Assembly (NCBI GenBank): GCA_902794095.1
Contig: CADBFZ010000005.1
Location: 1-64,000, forward strand
DNA from: an uncultured Lachnospiraceae bacterium
Lineage (GTDB): Bacteria; Bacillota; Clostridia; Lachnospirales; Lachnospiraceae
DNA length: 64,000 nucleotides
Direction of reading: 5' to 3'
A program made the position numbers and the translations under genes. Below, in pieces: positions 35,200 to 46,782 of the stretch (position 1 is the stretch's first letter; every line of letters begins with the position of its first letter). The notes under the pieces are model-generated. The model was not told where the DNA came from, ran no database searches, and saw only the letters and a list, made by a program, of their open reading frames with translations.

Positions 35200-35739
35200 A
35201 TGCTGCTGATGACTGAGACAATGGAGCCGAGACTTTTTGGTCTGGACTTCCAGCTCATTGCCGATTCTTGCCTGATGATCATCGCCATATTTGTTCTCTT
35301 TCTGTTCATGAGCTATTTTCTCTGGAATCCTGCCAAGAAATACTTGGAGGCCAGAAAGAAAGCCATTGAAGATTCCATCAAGGCTGCAGCCGACAACGAG
35401 AAGAAGGCTGAGGAGCTTAAGGAGCAGTATGAGGCTAAGATGAAGGAGGCCGATACAGAGGCCGAAGCCATCCTGTCCGATGCTCATAAGCGCGGAATCG
35501 AAAATGAAAAGCAGATTGTTAAGCGTGCTCATGAGGAAGCCGACAGGATTGTAGAACATGCATCCAGAGAGGCTGAGCTCGAGAAACAGAAAGTGGCTGA
35601 TGATGTTAAGAAGGAAATGGTCGTGCTTGCATCAATGATCGCAGGCAAGGTCGTTTCGGCATCCATCGATACTAAGGTGCAGGACCAGCTTGTTGACGAA
35701 GCACTGAAGGAAATAGGTGAGAGCACATGGCAAAATTAA
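35200..35739 (+). CDS. atpF: F0F1 ATP synthase subunit b
   Basis: The 179-residue stator stalk has one N-terminal helix (about 19-42) and a long charged coiled coil rich in A/E/K. AAAGGAGG precedes ATG 35200. It overlaps atpH by 13 bases. Confidence 0.94.
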   Translation: MLLMTETMEPRLFGLDFQLIADSCLMIIAIFVLFLFMSYFLWNPAKKYLEARKKAIEDSIKAAADNEKKAEELKEQYEAKMKEADTEAEAILSDAHKRGIENEKQIVKRAHEEADRIVEHASREAELEKQKVADDVKKEMVVLASMIAGKVVSASIDTKVQDQLVDEALKEIGESTWQN

Positions 35740-36275
35740 TATCCGGTGTTTACGGAGAAGCGTTATATGAGACTGCCGTCAGCTCGAATTGTTCCGATGA
35801 CATGATGCAGGAGATAACGGTTATCAGAAAATTATTGAATGATAATCCGGATTTCACCAAACTCATGCTTCATCCTTCCGTCTCCAAAGAGGAGAAGAAA
35901 AAGATAGTCGAAGAGACTTTCCGCGGAAGAGTGATGGACGAACTTACGGGCTTTTTGCTGACTGTTGTCGATAAAGAGCGCTTTAAAGAACTGGATTCCA
36001 TATTTGAATATTTTACCGACCGTATCAAAGCAGACCGCGGGATCGGGGTTGTGTATATAACCTCACCCATGGATCTTGACATAAATACGAGACTGGCCGT
36101 TGAGTCTAAGATACGCGAGACTACTTCCTATCAGTCGCTGGAGACACATTACAAGGTGGATCCTTCGATAATTGGAGGAATAGTTATCCGCATCGGAGAC
36201 CGTGTAGCTGATGCGTCCGTCAAGACCAGACTCGATGATCTTACTTCCAAGCTTTTAGATATCCAGTTGGGCTGA
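35727..36275 (+). CDS. atpH: F0F1 ATP synthase subunit delta
   Basis: The 182-residue stator cap linking b to alpha has an all-helical N-domain ([16 protein letters not shown]) and the C-terminal signature [20 protein letters not shown]. Position between atpF and atpA fits. Confidence 0.95.
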   Translation: MAKLISGVYGEALYETAVSSNCSDDMMQEITVIRKLLNDNPDFTKLMLHPSVSKEEKKKIVEETFRGRVMDELTGFLLTVVDKERFKELDSIFEYFTDRIKADRGIGVVYITSPMDLDINTRLAVESKIRETTSYQSLETHYKVDPSIIGGIVIRIGDRVADASVKTRLDDLTSKLLDIQLG

Positions 36276-36304
36276 CCCGACCGGAAGAGAGGAAAAACGA
36301 AGGC

Positions 36305-37822
36305 ATGAATTTGAAACCTGAAGAAATCAGTTCCGTTATAAAGGAGCAGATTAAACGTTACGCTTCTACCTTAGAGGTTGCTGACGTTGGCACGGTTATC
36401 CAGGTTGCCGACGGTATCGCCAGAGTGCACGGCCTTGAAAAGGCAATGCAGGGCGAGCTGCTCGAGTTCCCCGGAGAAGTATACGGCATGGTCCTCAATC
36501 TCGAGGAAGACAACGTAGGTGCCGTTCTGCTCGGATCTGCCAAGAATATAAGTGAAGGTGACACCGTCAAGACAACCGGACGAGTTGTTGAGGTGCCCGT
36601 TGGTGATGCACTTCTCGGAAGAGTCGTTAATTCACTCGGACAGCCTATCGACGGCAAAGGACCCATTCAGACAACTAAGTATCGTCGTATTGAGAGAGTC
36701 GCAAGCGGCGTTATTACCCGTAAGAGCGTAGATACCCCTCTTCAGACCGGTATCAAGGCTATCGACTCCATGATCCCTATCGGAAGAGGTCAGCGTGAGC
36801 TTATCATCGGTGACCGTCAGACCGGTAAGACCGCTATTGCAATCGATACCATCATTAACCAGAAGGGGCAGGGTGTTAACTGTATCTATGTAGCAATCGG
36901 CCAGAAGGCATCGACTGTTGCAAATATCGTTAAGACTCTTGAAGAGTACGGAGCAATGGCTTATACCACGGTTGTTGTATCAACAGCATCCGATCTTGCT
37001 CCCCTTCAGTACATCGCTCCTTATTCGGGATGTGCTATCGGTGAGGAATGGATGGAGAACGGCGGTGACGTTCTTGTCATTTATGATGACTTGAGTAAAC
37101 ATGCTGCCGCATACAGAACACTCTCCTTGCTCCTCCACAGACCTCCCGGGAGAGAAGCTTACCCCGGAGACGTATTCTATCTCCACTCAAGACTTCTCGA
37201 GAGAGCTGCAAGAATGAGCGAAGAGTACGGCGGAGGTTCACTTACCGCACTTCCCATCATTGAGACTCAGGCAGGCGACGTTTCGGCATATATTCCTACC
37301 AACGTCATCTCCATTACCGACGGACAGATCTATCTCGAGACCGAGATGTTCAATTCCGGTTTCAGACCCGCTATTAACGCAGGTCTCTCCGTATCCCGAG
37401 TCGGTGGTGCGGCACAGATCAAAGCAATGAAGAAGATCTCGGCTCCCATCAGAACCGAGCTTGCTCAGTACAGAGAGCTTGCATCATTTGCACAGTTCGG
37501 ATCAGAACTTGATGATGATACCAAGGAAAAGCTGGCACAGGGCGAAAGAATCAGAGAGGTTCTCAAGCAGCCTCAGTATTCACCCATGCCTGTCGAGAAC
37601 CAGGTAATTATGATCTACGTCGTTACGAGGAAGTATCTGCTTGATGTTCCCGTAAGTGAGATCACCAGATTTGAGAAGGAGTTCATCGAATTCCTTTCCA
37701 AGAAATATCCCGAGATCCTTTCAGGTATCAAGCAGGATAAGGTGCTCAGCGAAGAGAACGAAGAGAGTCTGAAGAAGGCTATCGAGCAGTTCAAGGAGAC
37801 ATTCCTTAAAACCGAAGAATAA
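36305..37822 (+). CDS. atpA: F0F1 ATP synthase subunit alpha
   Basis: The 505-residue non-catalytic nucleotide-binding subunit has Walker [10 protein letters not shown], the alpha signature in [14 protein letters not shown], and the N-terminal [18 protein letters not shown] beta-barrel. Normal length. Thirty bases after atpH. Confidence 0.98.
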   Translation: MNLKPEEISSVIKEQIKRYASTLEVADVGTVIQVADGIARVHGLEKAMQGELLEFPGEVYGMVLNLEEDNVGAVLLGSAKNISEGDTVKTTGRVVEVPVGDALLGRVVNSLGQPIDGKGPIQTTKYRRIERVASGVITRKSVDTPLQTGIKAIDSMIPIGRGQRELIIGDRQTGKTAIAIDTIINQKGQGVNCIYVAIGQKASTVANIVKTLEEYGAMAYTTVVVSTASDLAPLQYIAPYSGCAIGEEWMENGGDVLVIYDDLSKHAAAYRTLSLLLHRPPGREAYPGDVFYLHSRLLERAARMSEEYGGGSLTALPIIETQAGDVSAYIPTNVISITDGQIYLETEMFNSGFRPAINAGLSVSRVGGAAQIKAMKKISAPIRTELAQYRELASFAQFGSELDDDTKEKLAQGERIREVLKQPQYSPMPVENQVIMIYVVTRKYLLDVPVSEITRFEKEFIEFLSKKYPEILSGIKQDKVLSEENEESLKKAIEQFKETFLKTEE

Positions 37823-37837
37823 TATGAGGTAAGTGCA

Positions 37838-40116
<2,279 letters not shown>

Positions 40117-40135
40117 TTAGGAGATCATCTATCTC

Positions 40136-40531
40136 ATGGAAAAATTCAAACTCAGGATCGTCACACCCGAAAGAGTCTTCTACGAGGGCGAGGCGGACAT
40201 GGTAGAAATGAATACGACAGAGGGTGAGATCGGGTGCTATCCCGGACATATTCCCCTTACGGTCATCTGCAAACCGGGTATCCTTACCATCCATGAAGGT
40301 GATGAGATAAAGACAGCCGCTCTTCACTCGGGATTTGCAGAGATCCTTCCCGATTCATTCAATATTCTCGCAGAGGCCGTTGAGTGGCCCGACGAGATTG
40401 ATGAAGAGAGAGCAAAGGCAGCTTTGGAAAGAGCTAAGGCAAGACTCGACAGCAAGACCGATGATATCGACATGAGCCGCGCCGAAGTAGCACTCCAGAG
40501 GGCTATTACCAGAATCAATGCTCTTAAATAA
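40136..40531 (+). CDS. atpC: F0F1 ATP synthase subunit epsilon
   Basis: The 131-residue protein has an N-terminal beta-sandwich starting FKLRIVTPERVFYEGEADMV with a helical hairpin at the end (AKAALERAKARL). It regulates ATP hydrolysis. Last gene of the operon, before a terminator. Confidence 0.96.
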   Translation: MEKFKLRIVTPERVFYEGEADMVEMNTTEGEIGCYPGHIPLTVICKPGILTIHEGDEIKTAALHSGFAEILPDSFNILAEAVEWPDEIDEERAKAALERAKARLDSKTDDIDMSRAEVALQRAITRINALK

Positions 40532-40543
40532 TTCGTATAACAA

Positions 40544-40582
40544 AGCATCCTGCGGCCACTGATAGACCGCAGGATCTTTTTA
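40544..40582 (+). terminator. Terminator of the ATP synthase operon
   Basis: GATCCTGCGG-type hairpin: ATCCTGCGG / CCGCAGGAT around a 12-base loop, then CTTTTTATT. Confidence 0.82.
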
Positions 40583-40600
40583 TTCTATAATAGATCTGTT

Positions 40601-43153
40601 ATGAAGAAAATCCTGATAAAAGCAGTGGTGTATATACTTGTCTTCGTATCATCGGTATTGATATTCGGACATATATTCAGCCGCAAACAGGTGAATATGA
40701 CCGTGGATATGGATCCGGCATCGCAGCCGGTTATTTACATGTCCATGGGTGACATTACATATAACCCTCTCTTCGGTTATTCGAACAGGAGGGATATTTC
40801 CTATGACAGAGATACTCTTACCTACATGGATGACAACAGAAGAGTTTCGCTTGTCATAACCACTTTGGGCGAAAAGGTAGCATCCGCTTCCTATGAGATG
40901 AGAAATATCGAAGATAACAGACTCATCGAAGAAGGTGAAGCAGAGCTTCTTCTTAACAATATCGGTAATGTGACTTCCAAGATCAGCCTTAAGGATCTGT
41001 ACAAGGCAGGCGCCGAGTATTCCATGGAAATTAAACTATCCATGGAAGATGGAAGGGAGATCTATTACTATACCCGCGTTATATCCGGTGATGATGAACT
41101 GGCTTACAACAAGGTCGCCTACGCAAGATACTTCCATGATTGTCTCTTCGATAAGAAGGAAGCACAGAATATCAAAAAACATCTCGAGACCAATTCGTCT
41201 CTTTCAGATAACTCAACATTTGCATATGTTGATATCCATTCGTCATTTTCACAGGTAACATACGGCGACCTGGAAGTTACACCTTACGGAGATCCTCTTA
41301 TTTACCTGCGTGAAGATTGCGGTCCCAATGCAACCATCTGCATAGATTACATGCTCAGAAGCGGTTACGGAATGACCCTTACCGCATATAAGGCACACGA
41401 AGCCATTACAGTCAGATACACGGATAAGGGAATCTACATCATGTCCTATGTAAGGACCATGGAAGAGATAACCGATCCCACTGATATGTGTGCAAATGAC
41501 AAGATCCTTCTCGGAATCGCAGGTGAAAATCCCGAGATGATGGAAAGTAATGAAGGCGGATGCGTTGCCTTTGTATCAGGAGACAGACTTTTCCTGTACA
41601 ACGAAGGATCCGGAAAACTTGCTTCGGTATACAGCTTCTACGATTACGGCGTATTCGATGTAAGAAATATCAATTCAAGACACAATATCAGAATCCTCAG
41701 AGTAGAGGACGACGGCAACATGGTATTTGCGGTTTACGGCTACATGAACCGCGGAAATCATGAAGGCGATGTGGGAATATGCGTATATTCTTACGAGGAT
41801 AAGATCAATTCCATAAAAGAACTCCTTTATATCCCTTATGAAAAATCCCCCGATATTCTCCTGGAGGAAGTGGGAAGACTTCTGTATATGAATGACAATT
41901 CCCATCTGTATTTTACGATGGAAAATTCCGTATTCAGAATTGATGTTAACGAAAAGACCATCAGGACTACCGGAATGTACTGGTCGGGAGACGTTCTTCA
42001 GACAAGTGAAGACCAGAGATACATCGTTACTATCGGAGAAGATACCAATGCCCTTTCAAGAGATCTTGCGGTAACGGATCTTAATACCGAAACCTCGGTT
42101 ACGGTATCTGCAGGCGGAGGAGAATATATCAGATTCCTCGGATTCATCGGAGAAGACATGATCTACGGTGTTGCGCGTCAGCAGGATCTTCAGACCGAGA
42201 CCAGCGGAAATCTGCTTTTCCCCATGTACAGGATATGTATCTGCGATGGAACCGGTAAGCTCCTGGCATATTATGAAAAAGAAGGATTCTATGTTACCGA
42301 AGCGGATGTTGAAGGAAGCATTATAAGACTTTCGAGACTTTCCGGCGAACCCGGATCGTATATGCCTGCGTCCGAAGACAGCATCACCGCTAAGAGTGAG
42401 GACCAGACCGGAAGAAACTATCTGTCCGTTGCGGTTATCGATAAGTACGAAAGATACGTTCAGATCCAGACCAGAAACCCCATCAAGATCAATAACCTCA
42501 AGGTAACCACTCCCGGAGAGATCCTTTCCGAAGATGTGGCAATCCTTAATCCGGATCTTTCCGAAGATCTGAAGAGATTCTTTGTATTTGATGCAAAGGG
42601 CGGATGCAGGATCTATCTGTCGGAGAGCGCGGCTGTTGAAGCAGCCTTTGAATGCGGCGGAACCGCGATTGAAGAAAACGGAAATGTGATCTGGAAATAC
42701 TCTTCCAGAAAAGCCGTTAATCAGATACTTGAAATAACTGCCAATGAGATCGGTGAGGGTGAAAGCGCACTCAGCGTCTGCATGGATGTGATGATGGCTC
42801 ATGAGGGTGTCATCAGAAATTCCGAGCTTCTTCTCGGAGGCGGCAGCTCCATAAGCGATATCTTACAGGAAAACATGGACAACGTTACCGTCCTTGACCT
42901 TACCGGATGTACGCTGGACCAGCTCTACTACTATATGGACAGGGATATTCCCGTTATGGCTCTTATGCAGGGCGGTGGAGCGGTTCTTATTACGGGACAT
43001 AATGATAAGGAACTGGTTATCATGGATCCTGCCACCGGAGAGCTTTATAAGAAAGACATCACCAAGATGACGGAACTGTTTGAAAACAACGGAAATCAGT
43101 TTATAACCTATGCCTACGCGGGTTCCGAAGTGTGGGCAGATAAAACAGTTTGA
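40601..43153 (+). CDS. Large membrane-anchored extracytoplasmic protein with C39-like C-terminus
   Basis: The 850-residue protein has an N-terminal anchor (6-24, IKAVVYILVFVSSVLIFG) and no other membrane segment, so the rest should be outside. The middle (about 300-660) is beta-rich with propeller-like repeats. The last 100 residues resemble a papain-like C39 fold: LTGCTLDQLYYYMDRDIPVM, then VLITGHNDKELVIMDPATG. The position where the catalytic His normally stands appears to be Ala/Gly, so it may be inactive. No family recognised. It has a conventional ATG 19 bases after the ATPase terminator, and 17 bases to the next gene suggests co-transcription with the thioredoxin-like lipoprotein. Confidence 0.7.
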   Translation: MKKILIKAVVYILVFVSSVLIFGHIFSRKQVNMTVDMDPASQPVIYMSMGDITYNPLFGYSNRRDISYDRDTLTYMDDNRRVSLVITTLGEKVASASYEMRNIEDNRLIEEGEAELLLNNIGNVTSKISLKDLYKAGAEYSMEIKLSMEDGREIYYYTRVISGDDELAYNKVAYARYFHDCLFDKKEAQNIKKHLETNSSLSDNSTFAYVDIHSSFSQVTYGDLEVTPYGDPLIYLREDCGPNATICIDYMLRSGYGMTLTAYKAHEAITVRYTDKGIYIMSYVRTMEEITDPTDMCANDKILLGIAGENPEMMESNEGGCVAFVSGDRLFLYNEGSGKLASVYSFYDYGVFDVRNINSRHNIRILRVEDDGNMVFAVYGYMNRGNHEGDVGICVYSYEDKINSIKELLYIPYEKSPDILLEEVGRLLYMNDNSHLYFTMENSVFRIDVNEKTIRTTGMYWSGDVLQTSEDQRYIVTIGEDTNALSRDLAVTDLNTETSVTVSAGGGEYIRFLGFIGEDMIYGVARQQDLQTETSGNLLFPMYRICICDGTGKLLAYYEKEGFYVTEADVEGSIIRLSRLSGEPGSYMPASEDSITAKSEDQTGRNYLSVAVIDKYERYVQIQTRNPIKINNLKVTTPGEILSEDVAILNPDLSEDLKRFFVFDAKGGCRIYLSESAAVEAAFECGGTAIEENGNVIWKYSSRKAVNQILEITANEIGEGESALSVCMDVMMAHEGVIRNSELLLGGGSSISDILQENMDNVTVLDLTGCTLDQLYYYMDRDIPVMALMQGGGAVLITGHNDKELVIMDPATGELYKKDITKMTELFENNGNQFITYAYAGSEVWADKTV

Positions 43154-43170
43154 TTTGAAAGGATTTAATA

Positions 43171-43875
43171 ATGAAAAGAAAGATTTTAATTGCTATGATG
43201 CTCACTGTTTCTGTGCTCATTTCATTAAACGGTTGTGCGTTTAATATCGGAAATAATACCGAGATCGAAGAGGAAGAAAATGATTGCGGCGATGATTCGG
43301 ATGATGAGGACGATGAAGACGCCGAAGATGAAGATGCCGAGGATGAAGATGCCGAGGACGAGGACGACAAAAAAGAAGCAGACGCAGATGAAGACGAAGA
43401 GCCCGAGGAGTCTGAGAAGCCCGAAAAGCCCGAAAAGCCTCTTCCCGTTGGATATGAGGTAGGAGAACAGGTTCCCGATTTTGAATTCTATGATGCTAAA
43501 GGAAATCGTCACACTATCTCCGAATTCAGAGGAAAAGCGGTATACATCAATTTCTTTACCACATGGTGCACCTATTGCTTCTATGAACTTCCCGACATGG
43601 AAGATGTGTATGATAAGTATTCCGACGATGTTGTGTTTATCATGATAGATCTTGCAGAAGGTCCCGAACTCGGACTGCAGTATGCGGATGATTACGATGT
43701 CACCATTCCCATTTACTATGTTGATGATTGGGGAATTGAAGGACTCAGTATTGATGCGGTTCCTCTCAGCATTGTTATAGACGGAAACGGAGTCGTATAC
43801 GGAAACCAACTCGGTCAGGCTTCATATGACTGGATGGATGATACCGTTTATGATGCGATCAATTCATCGAAGTAA
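43171..43875 (+). CDS. TlpA-like thioredoxin-fold lipoprotein with acidic tether
   Basis: The 234-residue protein has a lipobox LNGC with Cys22. A tether of about 50 residues almost entirely Asp/Glu contains EDEDA repeats and then EKPEKPEKP. The AhpC/TlpA domain starts near residue 93 (GEQVPDFEFYDAKGN) with redox motif WCTYC and the cis-Pro loop AVPLS. It probably keeps extracytoplasmic thiols or cytochrome-like targets reduced. It is followed by a CxxC mini-protein and a membrane Fe-S protein, which together look like an electron-supply chain to this domain. Confidence 0.88.
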   Translation: MKRKILIAMMLTVSVLISLNGCAFNIGNNTEIEEEENDCGDDSDDEDDEDAEDEDAEDEDAEDEDDKKEADADEDEEPEESEKPEKPEKPLPVGYEVGEQVPDFEFYDAKGNRHTISEFRGKAVYINFFTTWCTYCFYELPDMEDVYDKYSDDVVFIMIDLAEGPELGLQYADDYDVTIPIYYVDDWGIEGLSIDAVPLSIVIDGNGVVYGNQLGQASYDWMDDTVYDAINSSK

Positions 43876-43888
43876 AAACGGTGTATTT

Positions 43889-44029
43889 ATGAAGAAAATA
43901 AATCTGATCGGAATAATCCTGCTTATCCTTTCGGTGGTTCTTATAACAATCGGAGCATATACCGGCAAGGTCAAAGAAACCGAGAGAAAAGGAAACACAA
44001 TCTGTCTGGAGTGTATCGGACTTGGATAA
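43889..44029 (+). CDS. CD1871A-family CXXC membrane mini-protein, 46 aa
   Basis: Starts MKKINLIGIILLILSVVLIT, a single helix at about 4-24, then a short charged segment and Cys-Leu-Glu-Cys (39-42) near the end. I recognise it as the CD1871A-like CXXC family that occurs beside TlpA-like and membrane 4Fe-4S proteins. A longer frame from 43826 is not needed. It overlaps the Fe-S gene start by eight bases, which suggests coupled synthesis. Possible role: thiol shuttle between the two neighbours. Confidence 0.75.
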   Translation: MKKINLIGIILLILSVVLITIGAYTGKVKETERKGNTICLECIGLG

Positions 44030-44843
44030 ACGCAGGAAGATAACACAATTTATTACGACGCTTTTGTATAATCCCTTTGTGACCAATCTGTTCAAAGGCA
44101 GATTGCATACGGGAAGTACAAAGGGAGTATGCGTTCCCGGGCTTAACTGTTATTCATGCCCGGCCGCTGCAGGTTCATGTCCTCTGGGATCTCTTCAGCA
44201 GAACCTGGGTAATCTGAAAAAAGGTGTGAATACCTATGTGGTGGGATCCATACTTTTCTTTGCCGCACTGTTCGGAAGATTTGTATGCGGATGGCTGTGT
44301 CCATTCGGACTTCTGCAGGAGCTCCTTTATAAGATTCCTTTTCCGAAATGCGTAAAGAGATTTAAATACCTTGGATGGCTTAAGTATGTGATGCTGGTGG
44401 TTCTGGTCATTGCACTTCCCATCGTTATATCAATCGAAAAGGGAATGGGTTATCCTGCATTTTGTAAGTACATCTGTCCCCAGGGAACCATAGGCGGAAT
44501 GTTCCTGATCGGTTTTAATGAAACCCTCAGAGCCCAGGCCGGACTTACATTCATAATTAAGACTATTATCCTCGTGGGAATACTTATTTGTTCCATGAGC
44601 ATATTCAGACCCTTTTGCAGATTTATCTGTCCGCTGGGTGCAATTTACGGCCTGTTCAATAAGATCGCACTTATCAGGATCAAGCACGATAAAACAACAT
44701 GCACGAATTGCGGCGTATGTGAAAAGGCCTGCCCCATGAAATTAAATCCCGTCACCGAATGCAATCATGCAGACTGCATCAGATGCGGGAAGTGTATAAG
44801 TAAGTGTCCTGCGGGATCGCTTAAATTCACAGGTAAAAAATAA
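44022..44843 (+). CDS. Polytopic membrane 4Fe-4S protein (NapH/CcdA-like electron donor)
   Basis: The 273-residue protein has four or five helices. Membrane-side cysteine motifs are CYSCPAAAGSCPLG, CGWLCPFG, CKYICPQG and CRFICPLG. Two ferredoxin-type clusters at the C-terminus are CTNCGVCEKACPM and CIRCGKCISKCP. The Fer4_5/NapH family moves electrons across the membrane. Start is TTG 44022 with GGAG about ten bases upstream. It is co-encoded with the TlpA-like lipoprotein. Confidence 0.87.
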   Translation: MDKRRKITQFITTLLYNPFVTNLFKGRLHTGSTKGVCVPGLNCYSCPAAAGSCPLGSLQQNLGNLKKGVNTYVVGSILFFAALFGRFVCGWLCPFGLLQELLYKIPFPKCVKRFKYLGWLKYVMLVVLVIALPIVISIEKGMGYPAFCKYICPQGTIGGMFLIGFNETLRAQAGLTFIIKTIILVGILICSMSIFRPFCRFICPLGAIYGLFNKIALIRIKHDKTTCTNCGVCEKACPMKLNPVTECNHADCIRCGKCISKCPAGSLKFTGKK

Positions 44844-44877
44844 GTGACAAGGGGTCAGACCCCTTGTCACATTTTTA
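44843..44877. terminator. Bidirectional terminator
   Basis: GTGACAAGGGGTC/GACCCCTTGTCAC hairpin, then ATTTTTATT; between the convergent Fe-S protein and transglutaminase genes. Confidence 0.85.
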
Positions 44878-45993
44878 TTAGTCTACGTATTGGAATTGTC
44901 TGGTTTCTTCCGACGCGAAATCGAAGTAGGTTACGATGTTTTTGTCGGTGTCCATTTCGATGAAGTAGGCGAATCTGAAAGGTGAGAAACTTTCGTCAGT
45001 TGCGTGGAAATCAAATCTGTCCCTGCTTTCATCACCGAGTCCGCAGATGCCGAATTCGTCAATGGGGAAGCCACCGTAGTATTCACGGTCTTCATCGGTC
45101 ATCATGAAGTAATCAAGAGGTGTGCGGTTATCCGCAACTCCCCGGATTACAAGTCCGAATGTGGGATCTATGTGATAATCCTTACCTCTGATGTTAACGA
45201 AGTTCCACTGATGATCGGGACCTGTCATTACATCGGACTCAACACCGCACTGGAGAAGAAGGTAATTATATACGCCTGAAAGCTCCTGACAGATTCCCTG
45301 ACCTTCGGTAAATGCCCTGTAGGTTGCAATCTCGTCCCCACGGGTGGTGTACATTGCATCACGCATATCAAAATCGTAAGTGTAGTTCTGACTTATATAT
45401 ACATATAGAGAAAGAGCAATTTCGAATTCGGAATATGATGTCCTTACATTCTCGTTAAGAATGTCTGTGACTAAGGTTTCGAATTCTTTTTCTTTTTCAA
45501 GGAATTCTTCCTTCTTATCAAGATAGGGGATTACTCCCACACCGTTTTCATAAGAAAGGTTATCGTAGTATTCATCGTTAACGAGCATGTCCGCTACGGG
45601 AAAATAATAATCTATAAGTCTTCCGCCGGTTGCGGTGTAGTAGGCTTCTTCACTGGCACATTCGAAGGTGTCCTCACCTTTTCTCATGGCATCGACCATG
45701 TTAAAGAACGCATCCCGTGCGTCTTCGCCCCAAACTATGACATCTCTGTCGGAAAATACGTGGGGATTAAAATTAAATTCTTCTTTTACGACGGGCTCTT
45801 CCTCGGTGATAACTTTTTCGATTTCGTCAGAAACCAAATCCGTATCATCTTCAAAAGCTATTTCAGATATAGGAGCACCCAGTAATTTCTCCGAAGAATC
45901 GATTATCTCTTCGAGAGCGTTACCGGTTGATTTTCCGCATGCGGAGAGTGAAATTGCAGTTAAGAGGACTGCTGCCAAAAGTCTTTTTTTCAT
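44878..45993 (-). CDS. Transglutaminase-like lipoprotein
   Basis: The 371-residue protein has a lipobox LSAC with Cys19, then an acidic linker (about 45-72). The C-terminal transglutaminase-like fold has the triad Cys in GQGICQELSGVYNYLL, His in DHQWNFV and Asp in HIDPTFG. It is surface-anchored; a peptidase or cross-linking activity on cell-surface protein is possible. AGAGGAG precedes ATG 45993 but lies inside a long inverted repeat, see 46003-46048. Confidence 0.87.
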   Translation of the reverse strand: MKKRLLAAVLLTAISLSACGKSTGNALEEIIDSSEKLLGAPISEIAFEDDTDLVSDEIEKVITEEEPVVKEEFNFNPHVFSDRDVIVWGEDARDAFFNMVDAMRKGEDTFECASEEAYYTATGGRLIDYYFPVADMLVNDEYYDNLSYENGVGVIPYLDKKEEFLEKEKEFETLVTDILNENVRTSYSEFEIALSLYVYISQNYTYDFDMRDAMYTTRGDEIATYRAFTEGQGICQELSGVYNYLLLQCGVESDVMTGPDHQWNFVNIRGKDYHIDPTFGLVIRGVADNRTPLDYFMMTDEDREYYGGFPIDEFGICGLGDESRDRFDFHATDESFSPFRFAYFIEMDTDKNIVTYFDFASEETRQFQYVD

Positions 45994-46002
45994 ATAAAAA
46001 AT

Positions 46003-46048
46003 CTCCTCTGTAACCCCTTGAAAATCATAACATAGGGTTATAGAGGAG
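46003..46048 (-). promoter_or_regulatory. Inverted repeat covering the ribosome site of the transglutaminase gene
   Basis: CTCCTCTGTAACCC (46003-46016) and GGGTTATAGAGGAG (46035-46048) pair over 14 positions with a single G-T type mismatch. In the minus-strand transcript this would bury AGAGGAG, the Shine-Dalgarno site. If transcription starts inside the repeat it would instead be a DNA operator. Confidence 0.5.
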
Positions 46049-46075
46049 TGCGTTTAAGACTTGTTTAAAGGTTTA

Positions 46076-46603
46076 TTAAGCCTTGAAGATCTGGTCTTTA
46101 CTGGGCATAAGCGCATTGTAAAGAACAAGGCCCAGTACATAGCAGCTGAGAATCTCGCCGGCTCCGACGGTTACCATGAAGAAAGGAATCGATCCTTCAA
46201 ACTGATAAACATATGCCAGAATAAAAGGAACGATAATGGTGTTTGCAAGTACGGGAGGCAGGGGAGCAAGGAACATGCTCTTTTTGCCGGGCTTAAATAC
46301 CCACTTTCCTTCTTTTCTCGAATGAGTGAGAAGATAAGTTCCTACAGCACCGATAAGGGTTGCAAGTGAACCGAAGACTATATCGAGGTAGTGGCATCCT
46401 GTAAGGATATTACTGAGGATGCATCCGACCCAAAGTCCGGGAATAGCTGCGGGAGTAAATGCTGCGAGAATGGTAAGTGCTTCTGAGAATCTTACCTGGA
46501 TAACCCCGTTTGCGAGGTTGAGTGAACCGGCGAGCAAAGTCAGCACGGTGTAGAGTGCTGCGATTACAGCACCGTAAGTCAAGAACAGTACATTTTTTTT
46601 CAT
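46076..46603 (-). CDS. queT: QueT-family queuosine-precursor transporter
   Basis: The 175-residue membrane protein has about five helices and starts MKKNVLFLTYGAVIAALYTV, with IQVRFSEALTILAAFTPAAI, the QueT hallmark. It is an S component of an ECF transporter for preQ1/queuine. A preQ1-I riboswitch precedes it, which supports the substrate. It ends 27 bases before the inverted repeat of the next gene; no terminator seen. Confidence 0.92.
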   Translation of the reverse strand: MKKNVLFLTYGAVIAALYTVLTLLAGSLNLANGVIQVRFSEALTILAAFTPAAIPGLWVGCILSNILTGCHYLDIVFGSLATLIGAVGTYLLTHSRKEGKWVFKPGKKSMFLAPLPPVLANTIIVPFILAYVYQFEGSIPFFMVTVGAGEILSCYVLGLVLYNALMPSKDQIFKA

Positions 46604-46611
46604 TTTCTTTT

Positions 46612-46656
46612 TCCTCTAGTTTTGTTTTAGGTCAGGAAGGTTTCGAACTGACCGAG
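46612..46656 (-). promoter_or_regulatory. preQ1-I riboswitch upstream of queT
   Basis: On the minus strand, P1 GGTCAG/CTGACC encloses the 12-base loop TTCGAAACCTTC. The A-rich tail TAAAACAAAACTAG runs into the Shine-Dalgarno AGAGGA. Loop length, TTC start and the AAAACTA tail match the H-type pseudoknot of class I preQ1 aptamers. Overlap of the tail with the ribosome site suggests translational control. Confidence 0.75.
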
Positions 46657-46694
46657 TTGCGTTCGCGTCCAAAGATGCAGACTTTTGTGATAAA

Positions 46695-46703
46695 TGCTAT
46701 AAT
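46695..46703 (+). promoter_or_regulatory. Extended -10 promoter for murC
   Basis: TGCTATAAT is an extended -10 element with no good -35. The leader of about 75 bases contains a GATAATA/TATTATC hairpin (46724-46740) before the AGGAGG site of murC. Confidence 0.45.
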
Positions 46704-46782
46704 GTCTATTTGGACACAAAGGAGATAATATCTTATTATCCTATTTATGTCTACTGCTTTTTAAGCAATTAGGAGGCATGAA

